Below, in pieces: positions 35,588 to 45,073 of a DNA stretch of 64,000 bases. A program made the position numbers and the translations under genes. Numbering within the stretch: position 1 is the first letter of the stretch; each line of letters opens with the position of its first letter. The notes beneath the pieces are model-generated. The model was not told where the DNA came from. It saw nothing but the letters and a program-made list of their open reading frames with translations, and did no database searches. Origin of the DNA: Chakrabartyella piscis (lineage in GTDB: Bacteria; Bacillota; Clostridia; Lachnospirales; Anaerotignaceae); NCBI GenBank assembly GCA_030067835.1, contig CP092441.1, positions 3,286,001-3,350,000 on the forward strand, written 5' to 3'.

Positions 35588-36133
35588 TTATGCTTCTGGT
35601 TCAATCAAGCCATAAGATCCATTTTTACGTTTGTATACCACACAAATTTCATCTGTTTCGCCATCTCTAAATACAAAGAAGCTATGTCCAATGAGTTCCA
35701 TTTCCATAACCGCTTCTTCAGCATCCATTGGTTTCACTTCAAAATGTTTCACACGCTCGATTTTGTAAAGTGGTTCTTCATCCAATGTGTCTTCTGGAAT
35801 CAAAATAGATTGATATTCTGCCATATAAGAGTCGCTACCTTGGCGAACTTTTGTACGCATTCTTTTTTTATAACGTACCACTTGACCTTCCAAAATATCA
35901 ACAGCTTTGTCCACAGCAACCATCATATCATCAGCTTGGACTTCTGCACGAATTTTACGTTTGTTCAAAGGAATGGTTATTTCTACAGTGGATACGGATT
36001 TGTCTACACTCAGTGTAATGACTGCTTCTGCATCGTCAGGGAAGAATTTTTCAATGCGTCCCATTTTCAGAAGGATTGCTTCTTTTGTCTTGTCCCATAC
36101 GTCAATGTTTTTTCCTACGATGTTGTATAACAT
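35588..36133 (-). CDS. hpf: Ribosome hibernation promoting factor (long HPF/YvyD)
   Basis: 181 residues from the ATG at 36133, nine bases behind GGGAG; two TTG codons just upstream are less well placed. The N-terminal RaiA/YfiA domain (about 1-100; NIVGKNIDVWDKTKEAILLKMGRIEKFF) binds the 30S decoding region. The C-terminal domain (about 120-181; VKHFEVKPMDAEEAVMEMELIGHSFFVFRDGETDEICVVYKRKNGSYGLIEP) drives 100S dimer formation. Length is typical of the long form. Single gene with terminator. Confidence 0.95.
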   Translation of the reverse strand: MLYNIVGKNIDVWDKTKEAILLKMGRIEKFFPDDAEAVITLSVDKSVSTVEITIPLNKRKIRAEVQADDMMVAVDKAVDILEGQVVRYKKRMRTKVRQGSDSYMAEYQSILIPEDTLDEEPLYKIERVKHFEVKPMDAEEAVMEMELIGHSFFVFRDGETDEICVVYKRKNGSYGLIEPEA

Positions 36134-36904
36134 AAACAACAACTCCCTTCAAGCCAAGTTTGGCTCTTTTTGATTCTTTGCAAAACACAAAGTAAAACGA
36201 TTGCAACAAGGAATATTTCCTTATGGTATATATATTCCACACAAGTTTCCAAAACCCTTTTTTTCACTTAGTTTTTTTCTTCTGGCTATTTTGTAACCAT
36301 TTTTTACAATTCTTTGACGATACCAATGTTTCTTTGGTACCCATCAATACTTTTGGGTAATCTGGATATATTTTTATGGATTTAGCCAAATTATTCTTAC
36401 AGAAGGGTTCCAAAAACTTTGTTAGAATTATACAACCCCTTTTTTATTTTTTCTCCACAGACCTTTCATTTTTCCACATTTATTTCACATTCTTTTTACA
36501 TTTACCTGTGGATAAAGTGGATAACTTTGTGTATAACTCAACAAATTGCCGATTTCTACGCAGTTTTCGCCAATTTTTGCAAAAAAACTTACCTTTGAGT
36601 TATCCACAGAAGTCACAGGTTTATCCCCACAAAAACTTGCACATATCAAATGCTACTTTCCAAATTTTAATAAAAGCACTTTGATTTTGGTACAAAATTC
36701 AGTACAATAAGAATTCTCTAAAATGCACAAAATCAGGTGATTTTGATGGTGAATTTTTTCAAATTCCTTTTAGATTTACAGGCGGACACATAAATCCACC
36801 TCTACAGCCCACTTGTCATTCTGAACGTAGTGAAGAATCTTCATTCAAATCTAGGATTCTTCGTCACTTTGTTCCTCTGAATGACAGTGGTGGTTTTGTC
36901 ACAA
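36134..36904. other. Long AT-rich intergenic region with DnaA-box-like sites and R2
   Basis: No gene. Contains a perfect AGCCAA/TTGGCT hairpin near 36152-36165 in the hpf leader, an AAGGAAATATTCCTT palindrome near 36207-36222, the DnaA-box-like group at 36507-36629, and an R1/R2 block at about 36778-36895. Confidence 0.5.
36507..36629. promoter_or_regulatory. Group of DnaA-box-like sites
   Basis: Perfect TTATCCACA at 36507-36515 (minus) and 36600-36608 (plus). One-mismatch forms at 36516-36524, 36528-36536 and 36621-36629. AT-rich surroundings. Confidence 0.5.
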
Positions 36905-36905
36905 C

Positions 36906-36933
36906 AAAAAACCGCAGGTAGATACCCACGGTT
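36906..36933 (-). terminator. Terminator of asnS
   Basis: AAACCG-TGGGTATCTACCTG-CGGTTT then T-tract on the minus strand. Confidence 0.8.
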
Positions 36934-36953
36934 TGATTTCGTTTTATTTGCAA

Positions 36954-38348
36954 TTAGAATTCTGCATTTTTTACAGTTCTTGGATAAGGTACAACGTCAC
37001 GAATGTTACCCATACCAGTTACATACATAACTGCACGTTCAAAACCAAGTCCAAAGCCTGCGTGGCGTGTACCACCGAATTTTCTGAGATCCATGTACCA
37101 CCAGTAGTCTTCTTTGTTGAGACCCATTTCTTCCATACGTGCTTCTAGGCAATCCAAACGTTCTTCTCTTTGGCTACCACCAATGATTTCACCAACACCA
37201 GGCACAAGCAAATCCATTGCTGCAACAGTTTTGTTGTCATCATTCATACGCATGTAGAATGCTTTGATATCTTTTGGATAATCTGTAACAAACACTGGTT
37301 TTTTGAAGATTTGTTCTGTCAAGAAACGTTCGTGCTCTGTTTGCAAGTCGATACCCCAAGCAACAGGATATTCAAATTCATGACCACTTTTGATGAGCAT
37401 ATCCACTGCTTCTGTGTATGTCACACGACCAAAGTCATTGCTTACAATGTTGTTGAGTCTTTCGAGCAATGTTTTATCTACAAAGCTATTGAAGAATTCC
37501 ATTTCTTCTGGAGCATTGTCCAAAACGTATTGGATGATGAATTTCAACATATCTTCTGCCAATTCCATATCATCAGCCAAATCAGCAAATGCCATTTCTG
37601 GTTCAATCATCCAGAATTCAGCAGCATGACGTGTGGTATTGGAGTTTTCTGCTCTAAATGTAGGTCCAAATGTATATACATTTCTAAATGCCATTGCCAT
37701 TGTTTCAGCAGACAATTGACCACTTACTGTCAAGTTGGTTTCTTTGCCAAAGAAGTCTTTGGAGTAGTCCACTTTGCCATCTTCTGTTCTTGGCAAATTA
37801 TCCATATCGAGTGTGGTGACACGGAACATTTCGCCAGCACCTTCACAGTCACTACCTGTGATGATTGGAGTATGTGCATATACAAAGCCACGTTCTTGAT
37901 AGAATGTATGGATTGCATGAGCAACCAAGCTTCTCACACGGAAAGTTGCAGCGAACATGTTGGTTCTTGGACGCAAATATGCAATTTGACGCAAGAATTC
38001 CACACCATGACGTTTCTTTTGCAAAGGATAATCTGGTGTAGAGGTTCCTTCTACATCAATTGCCAAAGCTTTGATTTCAAATGGTTGTTTTGCATCTGGT
38101 GTTTCCACCAAAGTGCCACGAATGACCAAAGCAGCACCAACACATTGTTTTGTGATTTCTTCGTAGTTTGCAACAGCATCTGCTTCAAATACGATTTGTA
38201 CATTTTTGAAGAAAGAACCATCATTGAGTTCGATGAACCCGAAGTTTTTGGAAACACGCATGGTACGCACCCAACCACCGATGGATACTTCTTTGCCACT
38301 GTATGCAGCAGTTTCTCTATAGAGAGATTTGATTGTGAGTAAGTTCAT
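36954..38348 (-). CDS. asnS: Asparaginyl-tRNA synthetase
   Basis: 464 residues, normal length. The OB-fold anticodon-binding domain lies at about 15-115 ([35 protein letters not shown]). The class IIb catalytic core follows with motif 2 ([24 protein letters not shown]) and motif 3 ([15 protein letters not shown]). The combination [13 protein letters not shown] is characteristic of AsnRS rather than AspRS. The ATG at 38348 follows AAAGGAG. No T-box is visible in the 230-base leader, which is filled by R1 hairpins. Confidence 0.96.
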   Translation of the reverse strand: MNLLTIKSLYRETAAYSGKEVSIGGWVRTMRVSKNFGFIELNDGSFFKNVQIVFEADAVANYEEITKQCVGAALVIRGTLVETPDAKQPFEIKALAIDVEGTSTPDYPLQKKRHGVEFLRQIAYLRPRTNMFAATFRVRSLVAHAIHTFYQERGFVYAHTPIITGSDCEGAGEMFRVTTLDMDNLPRTEDGKVDYSKDFFGKETNLTVSGQLSAETMAMAFRNVYTFGPTFRAENSNTTRHAAEFWMIEPEMAFADLADDMELAEDMLKFIIQYVLDNAPEEMEFFNSFVDKTLLERLNNIVSNDFGRVTYTEAVDMLIKSGHEFEYPVAWGIDLQTEHERFLTEQIFKKPVFVTDYPKDIKAFYMRMNDDNKTVAAMDLLVPGVGEIIGGSQREERLDCLEARMEEMGLNKEDYWWYMDLRKFGGTRHAGFGLGFERAVMYVTGMGNIRDVVPYPRTVKNAEF

Positions 38349-38577
38349 TGGAATCGCTCCTTTGTATATGTTTTATATTTGATAACGATACGCATACAAT
38401 GCGTACCCTACGATTGCATGATTGTTATAATATTGCGGTTGATTCGTGAATCAACCCTACAATTGCCACCACATTTCCATTTTGGGATTTGTAGGGGCGT
38501 ACCATTGGTCGCCCGTTGGTTGCGATTGCATTCATTTTCTTATTGTATAACTCTTATGGAAAAATTACAACAGTTTT
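38349..38577. repeat. Three R1 hairpins upstream of asnS
   Basis: R1 units at about 38389-38413 (TACGCAT arm), 38433-38462 (GGTTGATTC arm) and 38490-38518 (GGGGCGTACC arm). Confidence 0.7.
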
Positions 38578-39552
38578 TTACAGAAATGCCAAAAATGCAC
38601 CATATCCAGCTGCTTCCATCTCCTCTTTTGGAATGAATTTTAGGGATGCAGAATTGATGCAATAGCGTAACCCACCCAATTCCTGTGGTCCATCCTCAAA
38701 CACATGACCCAAATGTGCATTGCCTACACGACTTCTGACATCTGTACGAATCATATTAAAAGACAAATCGTCATACTCATTGATGGTGTTGGGGTCCATT
38801 GGTTTTGCAAAAGATGGCCATCCACAGGAAGAATCGAACTTATCTCTGGAAGAAAAAAGAGGTTCTCCTGTTGTGATATCCACATAAATCCCTTCTTTTT
38901 TGTGGTTCCAAAATACATTTCGAAATGGTGGTTCTGTAGCGTTTCGTTGTGTGACTGCAAATTGCAAATCACTCAATTCTTCCTTTAAAACTGCTGTTTC
39001 TGGTCGTTTGTATAAATCTGGATTCACCACACGCTGTTTCAGTTTTGCAATTTTTGCAAAGTTGATGTGGCAATATCCACGTGGATTTTTGGTCAAATAT
39101 TTTTGATGGTATGCTTCTGCTTCGACAAATTGCAACAAAGGCAAACATTCCACTTGGAGTGGTGCGTCATATTTCTTTTGCAATTCCAACAAAAACGATT
39201 CTGCAACTTGTTTTTGTGTTTCATCTATATAATAAATGCCTGTGCGATATTGGACACCCACATCAGCACCTTGTCTGCCAAAGGTGGTGGGGTCTATGGT
39301 ATAGGCAAATTCCTTGAGCAACGTTTCCAATTGGATGGTTGTATCCTCAAAAATCACTTCCACCGCTTCTGCATAGCCATTGCCACTGCAAACGGCTTCG
39401 TAGGAGGTGGTTTCTGGCAATTCGTGATGGGAGGAATAGAACCCCTCCCCTACAGCGTAGCCGACTTTGGTGGATGAAACACCTGTCAAAAGTTCCATGT
39501 ATTTTTCGGTGCCCCAAAAGCAACCGCCTGCAAGATAAATGGTTTGTGTCAT
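38578..39552 (-). CDS. msrAB: Bifunctional peptide methionine sulfoxide reductase MsrA/MsrB
   Basis: 324 residues from the ATG at 39552 (GGAGG eight bases upstream). The MsrA domain (1-160) has the catalytic Cys11 in AGGCFWGTE and reduces the S-epimer of Met-sulfoxide. The MsrB domain (about 180-315) has [21 protein letters not shown] and the catalytic Cys298 in [15 protein letters not shown], and reduces the R-epimer. The CxxC zinc pairs of some MsrB proteins are not evident. Its start codon overlaps the stop of the RAYT gene upstream, and its ribosome binding site lies in the RAYT 3' end. Confidence 0.95.
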   Translation of the reverse strand: MTQTIYLAGGCFWGTEKYMELLTGVSSTKVGYAVGEGFYSSHHELPETTSYEAVCSGNGYAEAVEVIFEDTTIQLETLLKEFAYTIDPTTFGRQGADVGVQYRTGIYYIDETQKQVAESFLLELQKKYDAPLQVECLPLLQFVEAEAYHQKYLTKNPRGYCHINFAKIAKLKQRVVNPDLYKRPETAVLKEELSDLQFAVTQRNATEPPFRNVFWNHKKEGIYVDITTGEPLFSSRDKFDSSCGWPSFAKPMDPNTINEYDDLSFNMIRTDVRSRVGNAHLGHVFEDGPQELGGLRYCINSASLKFIPKEEMEAAGYGAFLAFL

Positions 39553-40106
39553 GGTAAACCCTCCTGAATGTATTCTGTATGATAGCAATCCTGCTCCCAC
39601 GATAGTACATTGTTATCAATATATTGCCAGATTCCTAGATAAGATGCTTCGTTTCGTATGATGTGGTCATGAAACCTCGTCTGCCACACTGTAGGGACAT
39701 GGCTCGCCATGTCCGTTTCCGCTTCATATTGATGAATCTTTCTGGTTACTGCTGATTTATATCCACCTACAATGGTTTGTAGCGAATTGGATACGGGTTT
39801 GGAAAATTGATTGTAGTGAGCGGTCACAGCAAGCCGTGACCCTACATTGATGGATATGATGAGGTGTACGTGGTTTGGCATAACAACAAATTTATCTATT
39901 GTAATACCCTGTTGTTCACGTTTGTTTTGCGTTTGTAGAATTTCATTGTATGCAATTTTTCCATATGGTGTATATTGCATTTCACCACCTGAAATTGTTC
40001 CAAATAAATTTTGTTTTTCATGGGTACAAATTGTTACAAAATAAGCACCATTTTGGCTATAATCGTATTCTTGCAATCTGGTTTGTTTGCGTTTTGCCAC
40101 TTCCAT
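39549..40106 (-). CDS. REP-associated tyrosine transposase (RAYT), copy 1
   Basis: 185 residues of the Y1/IS200-like TnpA_REP group. HUH motif MPNHVHLII (about 84-92), N-terminal [25 protein letters not shown], and the C-terminal [26 protein letters not shown] define the family. A tyrosine candidate lies in [11 protein letters not shown]. RAYTs cut single-stranded REP hairpins at a GTAG foot. Two R1-type hairpins lie inside the gene in frame: at about 39819-39846 (encoding [11 protein letters not shown]) and about 39689-39715 (encoding [10 protein letters not shown]). Both fall in variable parts of the protein. The stop (TGA) overlaps the msrAB ATG. Confidence 0.9.
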   Translation of the reverse strand: MEVAKRKQTRLQEYDYSQNGAYFVTICTHEKQNLFGTISGGEMQYTPYGKIAYNEILQTQNKREQQGITIDKFVVMPNHVHLIISINVGSRLAVTAHYNQFSKPVSNSLQTIVGGYKSAVTRKIHQYEAETDMASHVPTVWQTRFHDHIIRNEASYLGIWQYIDNNVLSWEQDCYHTEYIQEGLP

Positions 40107-40115
40107 AACATCACC

Positions 40116-40931
40116 CTATTTCTTTTGCAATTCATACAAATCCCTTCTTCTGCCAGATAAAAATGGCAACTGTTCTCTTATTCTATCCACTTGCTCCAAA
40201 TCCCATTCCACAATGGCAACGCCTTCTGTTACATCCATTTGGTGAATCACATCACCCCAAGGACTGGTGGAAATGGAGTGTCCATAAGCAACATAAGATG
40301 CTTCTGTATTTCTGGCTGGCGAAACCCCTGCCATATACACTTGGTTGTCCATTGCACGTGCTCTAAAGGAAAGTTCCCAATGGGCAGGTCCTGTGGTCAT
40401 ATTGAATGCAGCTGGTACAAAAATACCCTTTGCTCCATCCAAAGTCAACAAGCGTGCAAGTTCTGGAAAACGAATGTCAAAGCAAATCATAAGCCCCATT
40501 TTACCCCAAGGTGTTGCAAATGTTGTGAAGGTATCCCCTGGGGAAAGCACATCAGATTCTTTGAAATATTGACCACCTTTTACATCAATATCAAAGAGGT
40601 GCATTTTGCGATGTTTGGCAATGATTTCACCTTGTGGGTTATATACATAGGAAGTGTTGTAAATCAAGTCCCCATCCAATTCTGGAATGGAACCTGCCAC
40701 CAAATAGATACCCAATTCCCCAACCATTTTCGCCATTTCTTCCATAAAAGGACTGTTCTCTGGTTGTGCATGTTCTGGAAAACAAGCGTTGTTGTATCCA
40801 CAGATGAAAATTTCTGGCAAAACAGCAATATCAGCACCCAAATTCTTTGCTTCTTGGAGCAATTCCTTTGCATGTGCCAAGTTATCCTTTGGTGTTGCCA
40901 CCACATTCATTTGTACCAATGCTATTTTCAT
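40116..40931 (-). CDS. Carbon-nitrogen hydrolase (nitrilase superfamily)
   Basis: 271 residues. The catalytic triad is Glu40 (AVLPEIFICGY), Lys109 (KHRKMHLFD) and Cys150 (GLMICFDIRFPEL). The layout fits the omega-amidase/Nit2-like branch that hydrolyses small amides such as alpha-ketoglutaramate, but substrate cannot be read off. The ATG has a GGAGG site. The RAYT gene follows nine bases after its stop, so the RAYT may have inserted between this gene and msrAB. Confidence 0.9.
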   Translation of the reverse strand: MKIALVQMNVVATPKDNLAHAKELLQEAKNLGADIAVLPEIFICGYNNACFPEHAQPENSPFMEEMAKMVGELGIYLVAGSIPELDGDLIYNTSYVYNPQGEIIAKHRKMHLFDIDVKGGQYFKESDVLSPGDTFTTFATPWGKMGLMICFDIRFPELARLLTLDGAKGIFVPAAFNMTTGPAHWELSFRARAMDNQVYMAGVSPARNTEASYVAYGHSISTSPWGDVIHQMDVTEGVAIVEWDLEQVDRIREQLPFLSGRRRDLYELQKK

Positions 40932-41184
40932 ATGAAAACCTCCTTTTTATCATATCCGTTTTCAAATAGGTGTTGTTTTGTGTAAAAATGCGGTCGACCA
41001 CATAGGGTCGCCCCTACAATGCATTCCAACAAAATGTAGGGGATGATGCCCACATCATACCATAACCACAATCCTGTCATTAGAAGAACAACGTGACGAA
41101 GAATCTTATCTTTTATCTTTTTATTTATTCTATCATATTCCATGTGAAAAAACCAATAAAAACAAGGGTTTCCATGTATCTATA
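40932..41184. repeat. R1 and R2 repeats
   Basis: R1 at about 40990-41019 (GGTCGACC arm) and 41035-41061 (GGGGATGATGCCC arm); an R2 piece at about 41075-41110 (AGAAGAACAACGTGACGAAGAATCTTA). No gene. Confidence 0.7.
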
Positions 41185-41213
41185 TTGACAAATAGTATCA
41201 AATGTGGTATGGT
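41185..41213 (+). promoter_or_regulatory. Promoter of the SCIFF peptide gene
   Basis: -35 TTGACA (41185-41190), 17-base spacer, -10 TATGGT (41208-41213). Leader about 85 bases. Confidence 0.65.
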
Positions 41214-41303
41214 TTTTTTATATAAAATAGGTTTTTATGTGCATTTGTATACATATCAACTCAGTTCAAAACAAAATACATCAATTTAGATAGGAGACTT
41301 ATT

Positions 41304-41450
41304 ATGCAAAGAATTAAAACTATGGAAACACGTGACTTGAAAAAAAGCGTTATCGTAGGTGGCTGTGGCGAATGTCAAACATCTTGTCAATCTGCTTGTA
41401 AAACATCTTGTGGTGTTGCAAACCAACCTTGTGAAAACACACAAAAATAA
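41304..41450 (+). CDS. scfA: SCIFF ranthipeptide precursor
   Basis: 48 residues. The core pattern GGCGECQTSCQSACKTSC plus a sixth Cys in QPCEN gives six cysteines in about 45 residues, the definition of SCIFF. The leader part (MQRIKTMETRDLKKSVIV) matches the family. SCIFF peptides receive Cys-to-gamma-carbon thioether crosslinks from a dedicated radical SAM maturase, here the next gene. They are nearly universal in Clostridia and are linked to quorum-type signalling. AGGAG site nine bases upstream of the ATG at 41304. Confidence 0.95.
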   Translation: MQRIKTMETRDLKKSVIVGGCGECQTSCQSACKTSCGVANQPCENTQK

Positions 41451-41465
41451 GAAATACAAAGTTGT

Positions 41466-41493
41466 TGCCACCTGAATGGGTGGCATTTTTTTT
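41466..41493 (+). terminator. Terminator between SCIFF peptide and maturase
   Basis: TGCCACC-TGAAT-GGGTGGCA then T8. Likely partial, giving excess precursor over maturase. Confidence 0.85.
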
Positions 41494-41505
41494 ACATCTG
41501 CAAAC

Positions 41506-41585
41506 CAACGGGATGCCCTGGACGCCATACCCTACAAGAAAACATACTATTTGTAATTGTAGGGGCGATTCATGAATCGGCCGTA
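41506..41585. repeat. Two R1 hairpins before the maturase gene
   Basis: About 41506-41538 (GGATG..CATACC arms) and 41559-41585 (GGGGCGATTC arm). Confidence 0.65.
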
Positions 41586-41631
41586 ATACCACAAATCCCA
41601 CAACCATCAATTTAGAAGGGAAGAAACCCAA

Positions 41632-43011
41632 GTGATACATCAATACAAAAACAACGGATATAACATCGTTTTGGACACAGCAAGCGGTTCCATTCATGCA
41701 GTGGATGAAGTGGCTTATGACATCATTTCCATGTATGAATCCAAAACAACAGAAGAAATTGTAACAACCATTTTAGACAAATACCAAGACCAACCAGACG
41801 TGACAAAGGAAGAAATTCTTGTCTGTCTTGAGGATATTGCCTATCTCAAAGAAAACGGTAAACTGTTCACAGAAGACGATTACGAGGATTTGGCAAACAA
41901 ATACAAATTCAACAGCAATGTCATCAAAGCCATGTGTTTGCATGTGGCTCATACTTGCAATTTGAACTGTAGCTATTGCTTTGCTGCACAAGGAAAATAC
42001 CATGAATCCAATGTTTCTTGTGCTCTTATGAGTTTTGATGTGGGTAAGCAAGCCTTTGATTTTTTGGTGGCAAATTCAGGAACTCGTGTCAACTTAGAAG
42101 TGGATTTCTTTGGTGGCGAACCCCTTATGGACTGGAAAGTGGTCAAAGAATTGGTGGCTTATGCAAGAACATTGGAACCAATTCATAACAAAAAATTCAG
42201 ATTCACCTTAACCACAAATGGTGTTCTCATTGATGATGATGTCATCGAATTTGCAAACAAAGAAATGCACAATGTGGTACTTTCTTTGGATGGTAGAAAA
42301 GAAGTACACGATCATTTGCGTAAAACCATTTCTGGTGGCGGTAGTTATGATTTGATTGTACCAAAATTCAAGAAATTTGTGGAAGCCAGAAATGGTCAAG
42401 GATATTATATGCGTGGTACTTTCACACACAACAACGTGGATTTCACAAAGGATATCTTCCATATGGCAGACCTTGGGTTCACAGAACTTTCCATGGAACC
42501 AGTTGTTTGTGATCCAGCTGACCCATATGCTTTGACAGAAGAAGATATGCCAAAACTCTTTGAACAATACGAAATCTTGGCAAAAGAAATGATCAGACGT
42601 AAAAAAGCAGGCAATGGATTTACTTTCTATCACTACACCATTGATTTGTCCAATGGTCCTTGTGTGTATAAGAGAATTACAGGTTGTGGTTCTGGTACAG
42701 AATATATGGCAGTGACTCCTTGGGGTGAATTGTTCCCATGTCATCAATTTGTTGGCGATAATGCTTATAGTCTTGGAAATATCTGGGATGGTGTGAAAAA
42801 CACTGCTGCCCAAGAGGAATTCCGCTCTTGTAACGCTTATGCAAGAAAAGAATGTAAAGAATGTTGGGCTAGATTGTACTGTTCTGGTGGCTGTGCTGCA
42901 AATGCATACCACGCAACAGGCAACATCAATGGTATTTATGAATATGGATGTGAATTGTTCAAAAAACGTATCGAATGTGCGATTATGATGAAAGTAGCAG
43001 ATGAAACGTAA
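41632..43011 (+). CDS. scfB: SCIFF peptide maturase, radical SAM/SPASM
   Basis: 459 residues from a GTG at 41632 (GAAGGGAAG site). The N-terminus (about 1-95) is the RiPP recognition region binding the SCIFF leader. The radical SAM cluster is Cys109, Cys113, Cys116 (HTCNLNCSYCFA). The C-terminal SPASM/twitch part is Cys-rich (GCGSGTEYMAVTPWGELFPCHQF; CNAYARKECKECWARLYCSGGCAANAYH), binding auxiliary iron-sulfur clusters. It installs thioether bridges in the SCIFF peptide. All expected motifs are intact. Confidence 0.95.
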   Translation: MIHQYKNNGYNIVLDTASGSIHAVDEVAYDIISMYESKTTEEIVTTILDKYQDQPDVTKEEILVCLEDIAYLKENGKLFTEDDYEDLANKYKFNSNVIKAMCLHVAHTCNLNCSYCFAAQGKYHESNVSCALMSFDVGKQAFDFLVANSGTRVNLEVDFFGGEPLMDWKVVKELVAYARTLEPIHNKKFRFTLTTNGVLIDDDVIEFANKEMHNVVLSLDGRKEVHDHLRKTISGGGSYDLIVPKFKKFVEARNGQGYYMRGTFTHNNVDFTKDIFHMADLGFTELSMEPVVCDPADPYALTEEDMPKLFEQYEILAKEMIRRKKAGNGFTFYHYTIDLSNGPCVYKRITGCGSGTEYMAVTPWGELFPCHQFVGDNAYSLGNIWDGVKNTAAQEEFRSCNAYARKECKECWARLYCSGGCAANAYHATGNINGIYEYGCELFKKRIECAIMMKVADET

Positions 43012-43375
43012 TAAAGACAGACCTTGGGGCTTTGCCCCAAACCCCATGAGCGTGCGACGCTCAACCCGATAGGCAAAAACTACGTTTTTGCAAAGGATTG
43101 GGATGGGATGATATATAAATACGACGGTATTTGTAGGGCAGGACTCACCGCCAAAGATATGGCGGTCACACGTAGTGTGATTTTGCTTGCAAAATGATGA
43201 CCTCTACTCTTGCCGTCATGAACTGCCATAAAACCAACGGGATGTCGAGGACGCCATCCCCTACAGGTACCATCCAATCCACCATAAACGTAGGCTTCTA
43301 CCTGCTTGTTTTTATTGTTTTCAGTCATTCACCATTCACCATTAGTCATTCACTTGCCGACTGAAAGGAGGCACC
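43012..43375. repeat. R3, CCGCC-type and R1 repeats
   Basis: R3 at about 43018-43110 (GACCTTGGGGC-TTT-GCCCCAA, then GAGCGTGCGACGCTC). A block at 43145-43205 (CTCACCGCC-AAAGATAT-GGCGG ... TTTGCTTGCAAAATGATGACC) recurs at 54973-55032. R1 at about 43235-43266. No gene. Confidence 0.7.
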
Positions 43376-44797
43376 ATGCAAACACCAATCTATGATTTTA
43401 TTTCTGCATATGAAAACAAGCAACCCATACGTCTCCATATGCCTGGACACAAAGGTCTGGGTATTTTGGGTGTAGAAAATCGTGATATCACTGAGTTTTT
43501 TGGTGCCGACAATCTATATCATGCAGAGGGTATCATTCTGGAGTCCGAAAACAATGCCACTTCTTTGTTTGGCACAAGACACAGTTTCTATTCCACTGGT
43601 GGTTCCAGTCAATGCATTGGTGCTATGCTCTATTTGGCTTTGTTGCATCACCAAAAACCAAGTGGTCGCAATGTGATTTTGGCAGGTCGCAATGCCCACA
43701 AAGCTTTGCTTCATGCTGCTGCTCATTTGGATTTGGATATTGAGTGGCTGTATCCCAAAACAAAGGAACATCTTTGTTCTTGTTCTGTGACACCGGAATC
43801 TTTAGAAGAAGTCCTATTAAATATGAAGGAACTGCCAATGGCTGTGTATTTGACATCACCTGATTATTTGGGAAATATGGCAGATATCAAGGGAATTGCA
43901 GATGTTTGTCATGAATTGGAATTGCCACTGTTGGTGGACAATGCACATGGTGCCTATTTGCAATTTTTGGAACCTTCTATGCATCCAATGGCTTTGGGAG
44001 CTGATTTGTGTGCCGATTCTGCCCATAAAACATTGCCTGTTTTGACAGGTGGTGCTTATTTGCATGTCAATGAAACTGCAATGGTCTCCTATGAAACACA
44101 AGCCAGACGTGCTTTGTCCTTCTTTGGTTCCACAAGCCCTTCTTATTTGACTTTGCAGTCTTTGGATTTGTGCAACAAATGGCTTTTGGAAGATGCTGAT
44201 TTTTCCAGCACTGTGCAAATGGTGGCAGAATGCAAAGAACGCCTATTGGCACAAAATGTAACCATACTTCCCAGTGAACCTTTGAAAATTGTGTTGGATT
44301 GCCAAAAAACAGGGTTGTCTGGATTTGCTATGGAAGAAGAACTTTTGCAAGAAAATATTGTGTGTGAATTTGCTGATGATGAAGTGGTGGTTTGCATGAT
44401 TTCTCCTATGACAGAACATATGGAATTGGCAATCCTAGAAGCTGTGGTTGCACCATTTTATGAAATTTCAGATGTGGTAACGGAATTGATGTTTGTGGAA
44501 CAGGCATTGGAACACATTTTGGAACCTATACAAAAACCAACACCTACTATGCAACTTGTGACACATGAACAAAAAATGAGCATTCGCAATGCAATGCTAT
44601 CACCATCTGAAACCATCAAAACCACAGAATCACTTGGCAGAATTTGTGCGTTGCCTGCTGTTTCTTGTCCACCAGCAATTCCCATTGCCATCAGTGGCGA
44701 AGTGATTACAGAAGATATGATGGAACAGTTTTTGGCATATGGCATTGCAGAAGTGGATGTAGTGGTGACTGGGTCACCAGTGAAGAGTGAAGAATAA
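43376..44797 (+). CDS. Orn/Lys/Arg decarboxylase (fold-type I, arginine/lysine decarboxylase-like)
   Basis: 473 residues. N-terminal RLHMPGHKG (19-27) and the PLP lysine Lys218 in DSAHKTLPVLTGGAYLH (214-230) are the Orn/Lys/Arg decarboxylase signature. SPDYLGNMADI and VDNAHGAYLQF complete the cofactor pocket. Length fits the short Gram-positive form (SpeA/YaaO type). In clostridia this group makes agmatine, cadaverine or related polyamines; the exact substrate is open. It lies 33 kb from the polyamine importer potABCD. GGAGG site at the start. Confidence 0.9.
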   Translation: MQTPIYDFISAYENKQPIRLHMPGHKGLGILGVENRDITEFFGADNLYHAEGIILESENNATSLFGTRHSFYSTGGSSQCIGAMLYLALLHHQKPSGRNVILAGRNAHKALLHAAAHLDLDIEWLYPKTKEHLCSCSVTPESLEEVLLNMKELPMAVYLTSPDYLGNMADIKGIADVCHELELPLLVDNAHGAYLQFLEPSMHPMALGADLCADSAHKTLPVLTGGAYLHVNETAMVSYETQARRALSFFGSTSPSYLTLQSLDLCNKWLLEDADFSSTVQMVAECKERLLAQNVTILPSEPLKIVLDCQKTGLSGFAMEEELLQENIVCEFADDEVVVCMISPMTEHMELAILEAVVAPFYEISDVVTELMFVEQALEHILEPIQKPTPTMQLVTHEQKMSIRNAMLSPSETIKTTESLGRICALPAVSCPPAIPIAISGEVITEDMMEQFLAYGIAEVDVVVTGSPVKSEE

Positions 44798-44810
44798 CAG
44801 AATGGATGCA

Positions 44811-44841
44811 CTGTAGGGGCGTACCTATGTGTACGCCCGTA
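44811..44841. repeat. R1 hairpin after the decarboxylase gene
   Basis: GTAGGGGCGTACCTATGTGT then ACGCCCGT; followed by an R2 segment to about 44927. Confidence 0.75.
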
Positions 44842-44928
44842 ATATGAAAACCATCTTCATCATTGAATTCCTCTGAATGACAAAATACCACATACTGTCA
44901 TTCCAAATGGAATGAGGAATCTTATCTT

Positions 44929-44957
44929 TTGACATTTTTCGACACAAGTAGTATACT
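44929..44957 (+). promoter_or_regulatory. Strong promoter of toxin-like gene 1
   Basis: TTGACA (44929-44934), 17-base spacer, TATACT (44952-44957). The transcript would start near 44964 with a stable hairpin ATCTGCTTTATG...CATAAGCAGAT at 44972-45001, typical of long-lived type I toxin mRNAs. Confidence 0.75.
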
Positions 44958-45073
44958 GATTTTTGCAAGGAATCTGCTTTATGTATTTTGCATAAGCAGA
45001 TGTAGGCGGCACCTCCCAATCGTGACTTCGGTATCGAAGTCTACGGTAATACCGTATGAAAGGGGGAATTTTT

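Noticed and set aside
38349-38577. A T-box leader for asnS
   Set aside because: Searched for the GGGTGGTACC motif and a specifier stem; only R1 hairpins are present.
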